Below are positions 23,876 through 31,834 of a stretch of 64,000 bases of DNA, one piece after another. Position 1 is the stretch's first letter, and every line of letters starts with the position of its first letter. The translations under genes were made by a program, and so were the position numbers. Source of the stretch: Streptomyces sp. CB02980 (GTDB lineage: Bacteria > Actinomycetota > Actinomycetes > Streptomycetales > Streptomycetaceae); NCBI RefSeq assembly GCF_014451325.2, contig NZ_JACSCH020000013.1:1-64000 (forward strand), in the 5' to 3' direction. A model generated the notes under the pieces. The model saw only the letters and a program-made list of their open reading frames with translations. It had not been told where the DNA came from and made no database searches.

Positions 23876-24480
23876 CGGGTCACCGGTCCCCGGGTCCGTA
23901 CGCCGGTCAGGGGGCTGCTCGGTGAAGCCGCGCCGGGCAAGGCGGCGCCCGGTATGGCGGCGCCCGGTAAGGCCGCGCCGGGTGGCCCCGCGCCCGGCAG
24001 GGCCGCGCGCGAGCGCGCCGTGGCGGCCGTGCCGCGTGGGATTCCGCCGCGCAGCAGGACCGCGTACGCGTCCGCGGCCTCCTCGAGGATCCGGAGTCCC
24101 GCCCGCCGGTCCATCAGCTCCCGGGCGTACCGCCAGGCGAAGGTCCAGTCGCGGTCGGAACGCCGGATGAGGGTGGCGCACATCAACGGGGCCCGGTCGA
24201 GGGGGAGTCCGGCGGCGGACTCGCCGGCCAGGCGCTCGGCGAGCCGGGCGTCCTGCACCTCGGCCCGGGTGGCCCGCCAGTCCACGGTCTGCAGCCGGAA
24301 GCGGGCCTCGGGCCGCAGCGTGCGGCGCAGCAGGCCGTCCGGCCCGCGGTGGAGCGCGGTGCGGGACAGGGGAGTGCCGTCCAGGACGGACTGCCACGCC
24401 TGCTCGTACACGTACGGCACGACTCCGCGCAGGGACATGACGAACTGTTCGGTGCGGAGCTCCTCGCTGATCGCGGACAC
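23872..24480 (-). CDS. Truncated, degenerate condensation-domain-like protein
   Basis: A 202-residue protein that aligns with the N-terminal half of NRPS condensation domains: an Arg-Thr-Leu-Arg-Pro...Leu-Gln-Thr-Val-Asp-Trp-Arg segment, a Leu-Pro-Leu-Asp-Arg-Ala-Pro-Leu (FDLS-x-PL-like) region and a Leu-Arg-Ile-Leu-Glu-Glu helix. At the HHxxxDG position only the Asp remains (Ala-Arg-Glu-Leu-Met-Asp-Arg). The C-terminal half of the fold is missing and replaced by an Ala/Gly/Pro repeat tail. Stand-alone C domains occur in dithiolopyrrolone clusters, so this may be a decayed HlmK-type partner. It is the first gene of a coupled trio with the Ser-less thioesterase and a methyltransferase. Confidence 0.65.
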   Translation of the reverse strand: MSAISEELRTEQFVMSLRGVVPYVYEQAWQSVLDGTPLSRTALHRGPDGLLRRTLRPEARFRLQTVDWRATRAEVQDARLAERLAGESAAGLPLDRAPLMCATLIRRSDRDWTFAWRYARELMDRRAGLRILEEAADAYAVLLRGGIPRGTAATARSRAALPGAGPPGAALPGAAIPGAALPGAASPSSPLTGVRTRGPVTR

Positions 24481-24591
24481 GCGGTACCGCTCCCTCCATC
24501 AGATTCACGCCAATTGGCCGGTGGTGAACTCACGGATCGGGGGCAACCGCTTTCCGGGTCGTTCACTGGTCACCGCCGCACATCGGTGCCG

Positions 24592-24653
24592 ACCGTACCT
24601 GTGCGGTCCCCATTCACCTCAATACGGGGGCACCGAAGCAATGGCCGAAGGAA
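24592..24653 (-). promoter_or_regulatory. Motif 1 (divergent copy) and promoter of the C-domain/TE/methyltransferase operon
   Basis: The 36-bp block at 24618-24653 matches the NRPS copy at 28 of 36 positions; the palindrome is weakened. On the minus strand a TTGAGG -35 (24622-24617) precedes a TACGGT -10 (24597-24592) by 19 bp. The gene it would serve starts at 24480. Confidence 0.6.
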
Positions 24654-24708
24654 TACGTTCGGAATCCGTGCGGTGAGCTCCGCTGTACAAATATCGCGGC
24701 CCCCGTGT

Positions 24709-24714
24709 TAGCGT
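24709..24714 (+). promoter_or_regulatory. Possible -10 of the LAL regulator promoter
   Basis: TAGCGT at 24709-24714, with a weak TGTACA about 19 bases upstream, in the 470-bp gap between the C-domain-like gene and the LAL gene. It would give a long (about 230-base) untranslated leader. Confidence 0.35.
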
Positions 24715-24950
24715 CGGGATCCTCGGAGGTGTGGGCCGTTCACCGGTGTTCGGGGGATCGGCGTGGAGGACTTCGACCGGTCTCCACGTCGTCTGAAGAA
24801 GGCATTTCCAGCATGACGGCGACGGTTCGGGCCATGACCTGAAAAGGGCCTTGACGGCGCCGGCTCCACAGCTTTTCCGCATGGCCTCCCCCTGCCGAAG
24901 TGGCGACCTCGTCCGAGTCATTCCACTGTTCGGCAGGGAGGTGTGGGGCG

Positions 24951-27900
24951 GTGCCCAAGGAGCTGTTCGGCAGGAGCGAGGAATCGAAGACCATCACCGA
25001 GATATTGGACGCCGCGAGAGCGGGTGCGGGCGCCGTCGCCCTGGTGGAGGGCATCATCGGCACCGGCAAGACCTCGCTGCTGCGCTGGGCCGAGGAGACG
25101 GCCCGCGACCAGGGCATGATCGTCCTCTCCGCCACCGCCTCCCCGGCCGAGCAGCGCTTCCCCCTCGGGGTCGTGCACCAGCTGCTCGGGACGCTGCCGG
25201 AGACCGCACACGGCTGGGACCGCACCTTCGCCGCCTACGGCACCCCGCACGGCGGCGGTCGCACCGAGCCCGACTACCCGCTCCTCGCGGAGCTGTGCGC
25301 GAGCGTGGGCCGGGCCGCGCGGCGCACCCCGATCCTGCTGACCGTCGACAGCGTCCAGCACGTCGACTGCCCGTCGCTGCTGTGGCTGGGCTTCCTGAGC
25401 CGCCGTCTGGAGAACCTCCCCGTCGTCCTGCTGGCCACCAAGCGCTGCGGCGAACCGGCCAGCGACCAGCACCTTCTGGTCGAGTTCATGGAGGGGCTGC
25501 GCCCCGACCGCCACATCCATCTGAGCGACCTCAGCCCGAGCGCGGCGCTCGATCTGGCCACGTCGCTGTGCGGCCACGGCCACGGTCACGAGGCCGTGGA
25601 CGCGCTGGTGGCCGGGACCGGCGGGAACCCGTACCTGCTGACCGAGCAGATACGGACGGGCCCGACGGGCCGCTCCGGCCCCCTCGTCCCCGCGGGGACG
25701 GGCCGCATCGGGGGGCCGCCGGGGCTGCCCGGTCCACCCGGTCTGCCTGTTCTGCCTGGACGGCCCGGTCGTTCGGCTTCTCCCGGGCATCCCGGGTACG
25801 CCGCGCCTTCCGGGTCTCCCGGGTACGCCGTGCCCTCCGGGTCTCCCGGGTACCCCCGTCACCCCGCCCATCCCGCGGACTCCACCGAGGCGCGCGCCGG
25901 CCGGGCGCCGGGCGACCAGCCGGACGAGCGACTGGGGCTCCAGGCCGTCAAGGAGCGCATCCTGTGCATGCTCCGGCGGATCGACCCGCACGGCCTTGAG
26001 ATCGCCCGCGCCGCCAGCATCCTGTGCGGTCCGGTGGACGCCGCCCTCCTCGCCGACCTCTGCGGCGTCCCCACCGAAGACGCGTGTCGATGTATCAGCA
26101 GACTCACGGAATCCGGACTGCTCTGTCCGCACGACATGAAATTCCGTCACCCCCTCCTCGCGGGGCTGCTCTACCAGGACATCCCGTGCGCCGAGCGCGC
26201 CGAACTGCACCGGCTCGCCGCCCGCAGGATGCGGCACCGCGGCGATCCCAGCGAGGACGTCGCCGCCCATCTGCTGCGCTCCCACCGCCTGGACGAACCC
26301 TGGATGGCGCAACTCCTCATGGAGGTCGCCCAGGGCGTCGTCGAGCACGACCCTGCGGGCGCCCGCCGGCTGATCGAGAAGGCCGTCCTGCACGGTGTGC
26401 CGGAGGGCCACGAGGACCGGGCGGAAGCCCTGCGGATCCAGGCCCTCAGCGGCCTCGACCTACCCGCCGCGGCACGCGCCCTGACCGCGCACACCTCCAC
26501 CGTCACCGCGCCGGCCGAAAGGTTCCGGCACGCGCTGCGGCTCTCCGATCTCCGGCTCCGCCTGGACGACACCGCGGGCGCGCTGGAGATCCTGGAGGAG
26601 GCCCGGCGGGAAACGGCGGGCACCCTCGACCCGACCGCCGCGGCACGACTGCGCGAGGCGATGGCGCAGGTACGGTTCCACGACGGCGGCCGCCCCGAGG
26701 GCGGCGGCCACGGGTCCGGGGGCCATGGGTCCAGCGGCCACGGGTCCGGGGGCCATGGCGACGGAGTCCACGGCGACGGCGGTCGTGACGGCGTCACTCG
26801 CGGCGACTCGGGTCACCACCCCCGCCACGGGCGTCACCCCGGCGAGGAGGACCGGCTGTTGCGGGTCCTGCTCCTGCGCACGGCCACCGGCGACTCGGCG
26901 GCCGCGGCGCGGCGGATCGCCGACCGGCTGCTGTCCGTCCCGCGCGCCCCGTACGGCTCCGCCCGCTGGTACCAGGCGCTCCTCGCCCAGCTGTGGGCGG
27001 GCGACGTGGAAGAGGCCCGGCGGCACATCGACACCGAGGTCGGACTCGCCCGCGCCGACGGCAGTACGACCCGGATCGCCGAGGCGCTGGCCGTACGCGG
27101 TCTGGTGCAGCTGCACCGCGGGCAGCTGGTCCGGGCCGAGGACGACGCCCGCGAGGCGCTCGACCTGCTCACCCGGATCCGCGCCGGCCGGTTCCACGTC
27201 GGGCCGCTCGCCCGCAGCGTGCTCATCGACGTCGCCATGGAACGGGACGACATCGCCGCGGCCGGGGCCCTCCTCGACGACGCCGCGCCGCTGCCCGGCG
27301 ACCGACCGGTCACCTGGTGGCGGCTGCACCTGCTGCACAGCGCAGGGCGGGCCCTCGGCCGGCTCGGCGAGGCGCGGCGCGGTCTGGTGCTGCTCGCCCA
27401 CTGCGAGGAGGAGCTGGCCCGGCGCGGAATCGTCAACCCGGCCATCCTGCCCTGGCGTTCCACCCGCGCCACGCTTCAGCTGGCCCGGCGGAACGTGACC
27501 GCGGCCCGCCGTGCCGCCCAGGAGGAGACCGTGCTCGCCCACCGCTGGGGCGCCCCCTTCGCGCTGGGCCGGGCCCTGGTCGCCGAGGCGGCGGCGAGCT
27601 CGGGCCGCGAGGCGCTGCGGCTCGCGGACCGGGCCGTGGAACTCCTCGAACCCACCCCGGCGCCCCTGCTGTTCGCCCACGCCCTGTACGCGGCGGGGCG
27701 TGCCCACCGGCAGAGCGGCACCCCCCGCCGGTCCCGCGAACTGCTCCACCGTGCCAACGAGGTCGGCATCTCCCTGGGCGCCGACGGCCTGGTCGAGGCG
27801 GTGCAGCGGGAGCTGCGGGACGCGGGCGGCCGCCCCGACCCGCGCAAGGACTCGACGGAGTCGCTGCTCACCCCCACGGAGCGGCAGGTCTCCGAACTGG

Positions 27901-28112
27901 CCGCGCGCGGCCTGAGCAACCGTGACATCGCGCGGCTGCTCCAGGTGAGCCTGCGGAACGTCGAGTCCCATCTCACCCACTCGTACCGGAAGTTACGCAT
28001 CAGCGGCCGGCACGAGCTGGTCCGCTTCTTCCCCGCCGACGAACCCCCGGATCCGGCGCCGGTCCTCCTCTACCAGCACCGGACCGCCCTCACCCCGACC
28101 GCCAATCCCTAG
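24951..28112 (+). CDS. LAL-family (large LuxR-type, AAA/NACHT-like ATPase) regulator with low-complexity inserts
   Basis: A 1053-residue LAL regulator. It has an N-terminal P-loop Gly-Thr-Gly-Lys-Thr near residue 38, a central helical/TPR-like region, and a C-terminal LuxR helix-turn-helix (Leu-Thr-Pro-Thr-Glu-Arg-Gln-Val near residue 975; Leu-Ser-Asn-Arg-Asp-Ile-Ala; Val-Glu-Ser-His-Leu). GTG 24951 is chosen because GGGAGG precedes it and Met-Pro-Lys-Glu-Leu-Phe-Gly-Arg is a common LAL start; 24900 is an alternative. Two inserts are unusual: a collagen-like Gly-Pro/Ser repeat (residues about 237-303) and a Gly-His-Gly/Ser repeat (about 583-616). It is a likely cluster activator. Confidence 0.88.
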   Translation: MPKELFGRSEESKTITEILDAARAGAGAVALVEGIIGTGKTSLLRWAEETARDQGMIVLSATASPAEQRFPLGVVHQLLGTLPETAHGWDRTFAAYGTPHGGGRTEPDYPLLAELCASVGRAARRTPILLTVDSVQHVDCPSLLWLGFLSRRLENLPVVLLATKRCGEPASDQHLLVEFMEGLRPDRHIHLSDLSPSAALDLATSLCGHGHGHEAVDALVAGTGGNPYLLTEQIRTGPTGRSGPLVPAGTGRIGGPPGLPGPPGLPVLPGRPGRSASPGHPGYAAPSGSPGYAVPSGSPGYPRHPAHPADSTEARAGRAPGDQPDERLGLQAVKERILCMLRRIDPHGLEIARAASILCGPVDAALLADLCGVPTEDACRCISRLTESGLLCPHDMKFRHPLLAGLLYQDIPCAERAELHRLAARRMRHRGDPSEDVAAHLLRSHRLDEPWMAQLLMEVAQGVVEHDPAGARRLIEKAVLHGVPEGHEDRAEALRIQALSGLDLPAAARALTAHTSTVTAPAERFRHALRLSDLRLRLDDTAGALEILEEARRETAGTLDPTAAARLREAMAQVRFHDGGRPEGGGHGSGGHGSSGHGSGGHGDGVHGDGGRDGVTRGDSGHHPRHGRHPGEEDRLLRVLLLRTATGDSAAAARRIADRLLSVPRAPYGSARWYQALLAQLWAGDVEEARRHIDTEVGLARADGSTTRIAEALAVRGLVQLHRGQLVRAEDDAREALDLLTRIRAGRFHVGPLARSVLIDVAMERDDIAAAGALLDDAAPLPGDRPVTWWRLHLLHSAGRALGRLGEARRGLVLLAHCEEELARRGIVNPAILPWRSTRATLQLARRNVTAARRAAQEETVLAHRWGAPFALGRALVAEAAASSGREALRLADRAVELLEPTPAPLLFAHALYAAGRAHRQSGTPRRSRELLHRANEVGISLGADGLVEAVQRELRDAGGRPDPRKDSTESLLTPTERQVSELAARGLSNRDIARLLQVSLRNVESHLTHSYRKLRISGRHELVRFFPADEPPDPAPVLLYQHRTALTPTANP

Positions 28113-28170
28113 ACCCCCGGCTCCCGGAATCCCCCGGCTCCCGGAAACCCCGCCCCTGGGCACCCTTGCC

Positions 28171-28857
28171 CTAGGGCTCGATCAGGCCCACCCGGATCGC
28201 GTACCGGGTCAGCTCCAGGCGGTCACGCATGCCGAGCTTCTGGAGGAGGTTGGCGCGGTGGCGTTCCACCGTCTTGGGGCTGATGACGAGGAGGTCGCCG
28301 ATCTCCTTGGAGCTGTGGCCCTCCGCGACCAGTTTGAGGATCTCCTCCTCGCGTTCCGTGACGGCCTTGTCCGGCAGGGGCCTGCCCTGCTCGGCGCGGT
28401 CGAGGTAGGTGCGGATCAGGGCCGTCTCGGCGCCGGGGTAGATGAAGGGCTCGTCGCGGACCGCCGCCCGGCAGGCCTCCACCAGGTCGCGGTCCGCCAC
28501 CGACTTCAGGACGTAGCCGCTCGCGCCGGCCTTCAGGGCCTCGAAGAAGTACTGCTCGTTGTCGTACATCGTGAGGATCAGGATCCTCAGCTCCGGCTGG
28601 AGGCGGCTGAGTTCACGGGCCGCCTGGAGGCCGGTCATGCGGGGCATCGAGATGTCCAGTACGGCCAGGTCGACGGCCTCGGAGCGGGCCAGGGCCACCG
28701 CCTCCGCGCCGTCCGCCGCCTCCGCGACGACCGTCAGGTCCGGCTCCGCGTCCAGGATCAGGCGCACTCCTCCGCGGACCAGCGCGTGGTCGTCCGCGAG
28801 GAGGATCCGGGTGGGGGACGGGGTTGCCGGGGCCGTGGGAGGTGTGGGGGCCGTCAT
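28171..28857 (-). CDS. NarL/FixJ-type response regulator
   Basis: A 228-residue response regulator. The receiver domain has Asp-Asp near the N-terminus (Leu-Leu-Ala-Asp-Asp-His), the phospho-acceptor Asp in Leu-Ala-Val-Leu-Asp-Ile-Ser-Met-Pro near residue 67 and a conserved Lys in Tyr-Val-Leu-Lys-Ser. A C-terminal GerE/LuxR helix-turn-helix follows (Val-Thr-Glu-Arg-Glu-Glu-Glu-Ile-Leu; Thr-Val-Glu-Arg-His). ATG overlaps the sensor kinase stop (ATGA), so the pair is co-translated. It converges on the LAL gene; a link to the cluster is not shown. Confidence 0.93.
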   Translation of the reverse strand: MTAPTPPTAPATPSPTRILLADDHALVRGGVRLILDAEPDLTVVAEAADGAEAVALARSEAVDLAVLDISMPRMTGLQAARELSRLQPELRILILTMYDNEQYFFEALKAGASGYVLKSVADRDLVEACRAAVRDEPFIYPGAETALIRTYLDRAEQGRPLPDKAVTEREEEILKLVAEGHSSKEIGDLLVISPKTVERHRANLLQKLGMRDRLELTRYAIRVGLIEP

Positions 28858-29804
28858 GGCGTCGCCTTACCGCTCGGAGTGCTCAAGTGGACTTCCGTAC
28901 CGCCGTCTTCGCCTTCGCGGATCGTCAGTTCCGCGCCGATCAGCAGGGCCCGTTCCCGCATGCCGCTGAGGCCCGCGCCGTCCGGCGCCCGGCCGATTCC
29001 CCGGCCGTCGTCCTTGACCAGGAGGCCGACCCCGCCGTGGGGCAGCCGGCGCAGACGCAGATCCACCCGGGTCGCGCCCGCGTGGCGGGCCGTGTTGGTC
29101 AGGCCCTCCTGCGCCACGCGGTAGAGCACCAGCTCCGTCTCGTGGTCGAGCTTCGGGAGGCCGGACTCGATGTGGGCCCGTACCGTCAGGCCCGGCGTCG
29201 AGAACTCCGATGCCAGCGATCTGAGCGCGCTGTGCAGCCCCAGCTCCTCCAGCACCCCGGGGCGCAGCCGGCGCGCGATGCGACGGATCTCGTCCAGGCT
29301 CGTCCGGGTCGTCTCCTGCGCCTGGTGGAGTTCGGTGCGCAGCTCCTCCGGAGCATGGTTCGCGGCGTGCTTCAGCTGGAGCAGGACCGCCGTGAGGGTC
29401 TGCCCCACCTCGTCGTGCAGCTCCTGCGCGATCCGCCGCCGCTCCTCCTCCTGCGCCGAGAGGACCCGGGCGGTGCTCGCGGCCCGCTCGGCCTCCAGCC
29501 GGCCGAGCATCGTGTTGAACGTACGCGTCAGGTCGGCGAGCTCGCCGCGCCCCGCCACCGCCGCCCGCCGCCCCGGCCTCAGCAGGTCCGCGGTCCGCAT
29601 CGCCCGGGTGAGGCGCTGGAGCGGCGCCAGGCCGAACCGCAGCAGGAACGCGTTCGCGAGAAGCATCGCGACGAGGCCCGCCACGAGCACGATCGCCTCA
29701 CCCAGGAGGACGGGCGTGGAGACGGTGACCGGGCCCAGCAACAGCAGTACGGCGACGACCAGCACCGAGGCGTTGAGCAGGAAGATGCGCCAGTACAGCG
29801 ACAC
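28854..29804 (-). CDS. HisKA_3-type sensor histidine kinase with HAMP domain
   Basis: A 316-residue kinase with two transmembrane segments near the N-terminus (about residues 8-28 and 33-58), a HAMP-like linker, the dimerisation/phospho-acceptor box Glu-Glu-Glu-Arg-Arg-Arg-Ile-Ala-Gln-Glu-Leu-His-Asp-Glu-Val-Gly-Gln, and a C-terminal ATPase with Asp-Asp-Gly-Arg-Gly-Ile. There is almost no extracytoplasmic loop, so the signal is probably sensed in the membrane. GTG 29804 directly before Ser-Leu-Tyr-Trp-Arg is chosen as the start. It partners the response regulator downstream. Confidence 0.88.
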   Translation of the reverse strand: MSLYWRIFLLNASVLVVAVLLLLGPVTVSTPVLLGEAIVLVAGLVAMLLANAFLLRFGLAPLQRLTRAMRTADLLRPGRRAAVAGRGELADLTRTFNTMLGRLEAERAASTARVLSAQEEERRRIAQELHDEVGQTLTAVLLQLKHAANHAPEELRTELHQAQETTRTSLDEIRRIARRLRPGVLEELGLHSALRSLASEFSTPGLTVRAHIESGLPKLDHETELVLYRVAQEGLTNTARHAGATRVDLRLRRLPHGGVGLLVKDDGRGIGRAPDGAGLSGMRERALLIGAELTIREGEDGGTEVHLSTPSGKATP

Positions 29805-30002
29805 TTTTGCGACTCTCTCCCTTTGCCTGCTCCGGGCCTCTGACCTGCGGCGGGATTCATGTCCCCGCCTCATCCTGACCAGTTTCCGGTGCCTTGTCCA
29901 TCCGTGCCGACACCCATGTTCCGGGCCTCCCGGCGGGTGGCACCATGGCCCCCGACCACCGATCTGATCACCCTTTGACATGACAACAGAAGGGACGGGC
30001 CC

Positions 30003-30488
30003 TTGCCTGCTCCGCGGATGAGAACGACACCCCTGCCCGGCATCGGCGTCCAGTACGACCTCACCACCCGGGAGCACCGCCAGCTGTCGGTCATCGCGCA
30101 CCGCGACGGAACCCGGACCGTGAACGTCTACCGGGGCGACGACCCCGACGCCTGCGCGCAGTCGGTCCACCTCACCGAGGCCGAGACCGCCTCGCTGATC
30201 GACGCGCTGCTCCCCGCGCACCACAGCCCCAACGTCCTGCACACCACCGACCTGGGGCTCGTCGCCGAACGCATCGAGCTGTCCGCCCACTCGTACTGGA
30301 ACGGGCGTCTGCTCGGCGAGACGCGGATGCGCACCGACGCCGGCGCCTCCATCGTCGCCGTACTGCGCCGCTCCGGGGCCGTACCGTCCCCGACGCCCGC
30401 CTTCCGGTTCGCCGGCGGCGACACCCTCATCGTCATCGGCACCCGCGAGGGCGTCGACGCGGCCGCCGCGATCCTCGGTCGGGAGTGA
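30003..30488 (+). CDS. Cation:proton antiporter regulatory subunit (TrkA-C domain)
   Basis: A 161-residue soluble protein. The second half is a TrkA-C domain (Gly-Glu-Thr-Arg-Met-Arg-Thr-Asp-Ala-Gly-Ala-Ser-Ile-Val-Ala-Val; Gly-Gly-Asp-Thr-Leu-Ile-Val-Ile-Gly). The N-terminal half is conserved in antiporter regulators (Leu-Pro-Gly-Ile-Gly-Val-Gln-Tyr-Asp-Leu). TTG 30003 has a GAAGGG upstream; ATG 30018 is an alternative start. It ends 7 bases before the KefB-like antiporter gene, so it is probably its nucleotide-binding gating subunit. Confidence 0.82.
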   Translation: MPAPRMRTTPLPGIGVQYDLTTREHRQLSVIAHRDGTRTVNVYRGDDPDACAQSVHLTEAETASLIDALLPAHHSPNVLHTTDLGLVAERIELSAHSYWNGRLLGETRMRTDAGASIVAVLRRSGAVPSPTPAFRFAGGDTLIVIGTREGVDAAAAILGRE

Positions 30489-30495
30489 GGGCGGC

Positions 30496-31755
30496 GTGCA
30501 CTCCGCGGTCTTCCTGATCGAATTCGGCGCCATCATCCTCGGTCTCGGCCTGCTCGGGCGGCTCGCCGGCCGGTTCAGCTTCTCCCCGATACCCCTCTAC
30601 CTCCTCGCCGGGCTCGCCTTCGGCAAGGGCGGCCTGCTGCCGCTCGGCACCAGCGAGGAGTTCGTCGCCATAGGCGCCGAGATCGGGGTGATCCTCCTGC
30701 TCCTGATGCTCGGCCTGGAGTACACGGCGAGCGACCTCGTCTCCAACCTCAAGACCCAGTACCCGGCCGGGCTCGTCGACTTCGCCCTCAACGCGCTGCC
30801 CGGTGCCGCCGCCGCACTGCTCCTCGGCTGGGGGCCGGTCGCCGCCGTCGTCCTGGCGGGCGTCACCTGGATCTCGTCGTCCGGCGTCATCGCCAAGGTC
30901 CTGGGGGACCTCGGACGCCTCGGCAACCGCGAGACACCGGTCATCCTCAGCATCCTGGTCCTCGAAGACCTCGCCATGGCCGTCTATCTGCCCATCATCA
31001 CGGCCCTGCTCGCCGGGGTCGGCCTCGCGGCCGGCAGCGCCACGCTCGCCATCGCCCTGGGCGTGGCCGGCGCCGTGCTCTTCGTCGCCGTCCGCTACGG
31101 ACGTCTGATCTCGCGGTTCGTCTCCAGCGACGACCCGGAGAAGCTGCTCCTCGTCGTCCTCGGCCTGACGCTGCTCGTCGCCGGCGTCGCCCAGCAGCTC
31201 CAGGTCTCCGCGGCCGTCGGCGCGTTCCTCGTCGGCATCGCCCTCTCCGGGGAGGTCGCCGACGGAGCCCACGCCCTGCTGAGCCCGCTGCGCGACCTCT
31301 TCGCCGCGGTGTTCTTCGTCTTCTTCGGGCTGCACACCGACCCCGCCAGCATCCCGCCGGTGCTCCTCCCGGCGTTCGCCCTGGCCGTCGTCACCGCCCT
31401 GACCAAGATCGCCACCGGTCACTGGGCCGCGCGCCGCGCCGGCATCGGGGTCAAGGGGCGCTGGCGGGCGGGCGGCACGCTGGTGGCGCGCGGCGAGTTC
31501 TCCATCGTCATCGCGGGCCTCGCCGTCACCGCGGGGGTACAGCCCCAGCTCGGGCCCTTCGCCACGGCGTATGTGCTCATCCTCGTGGTGATCGGGCCGC
31601 TCACCGCCCGCTACACGGAGCCGATCGCCGCGTACCTCCTCCGAGGGCGACGACGGAAGCCGTCGGCCCCGGAGGGCGTGACCGTACGGGAGCCGGAGAC
31701 GGGACCCGAGCCCGTACGCGTACCCGAGTCCGGGTCCGCCTCCGACCGCGTGTGA
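30496..31755 (+). CDS. CPA2-family K+(Na+)/H+ antiporter (KefB-like)
   Basis: A 419-residue membrane protein with about twelve or thirteen helices. CPA2 features include Leu-Leu-Leu-Leu-Met-Leu-Gly-Leu-Glu-Tyr near residue 75, an Ile-Leu-Val-Leu-Glu-Asp-Leu-Ala-Met ion-binding helix (Glu-Asp) near residue 160, and Arg-Gly-Glu-Phe-Ser near residue 335. It exchanges monovalent cations for protons across the membrane. There is no C-terminal TrkA-N domain; regulation is supplied by the separate upstream subunit. The last 40 residues are a Pro/Glu-rich tail. It converges with the flotillin gene. Confidence 0.9.
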   Translation: MHSAVFLIEFGAIILGLGLLGRLAGRFSFSPIPLYLLAGLAFGKGGLLPLGTSEEFVAIGAEIGVILLLLMLGLEYTASDLVSNLKTQYPAGLVDFALNALPGAAAALLLGWGPVAAVVLAGVTWISSSGVIAKVLGDLGRLGNRETPVILSILVLEDLAMAVYLPIITALLAGVGLAAGSATLAIALGVAGAVLFVAVRYGRLISRFVSSDDPEKLLLVVLGLTLLVAGVAQQLQVSAAVGAFLVGIALSGEVADGAHALLSPLRDLFAAVFFVFFGLHTDPASIPPVLLPAFALAVVTALTKIATGHWAARRAGIGVKGRWRAGGTLVARGEFSIVIAGLAVTAGVQPQLGPFATAYVLILVVIGPLTARYTEPIAAYLLRGRRRKPSAPEGVTVREPETGPEPVRVPESGSASDRV

Positions 31756-31834
31756 ACGCGGGAGGCCGGTCTCAGCCGGACCAGCGCGCCGAGACGGCTG
31801 GGACCGCTGAGTCCGCCGGGACCGGCTGGACCGC

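Noticed and set aside
28171-29804. Two-component pair as a pathway regulator of the dithiolopyrrolone cluster
   Set aside because: It converges on the LAL gene and shares no motif 1 or motif 2 site; adjacency alone is not enough.
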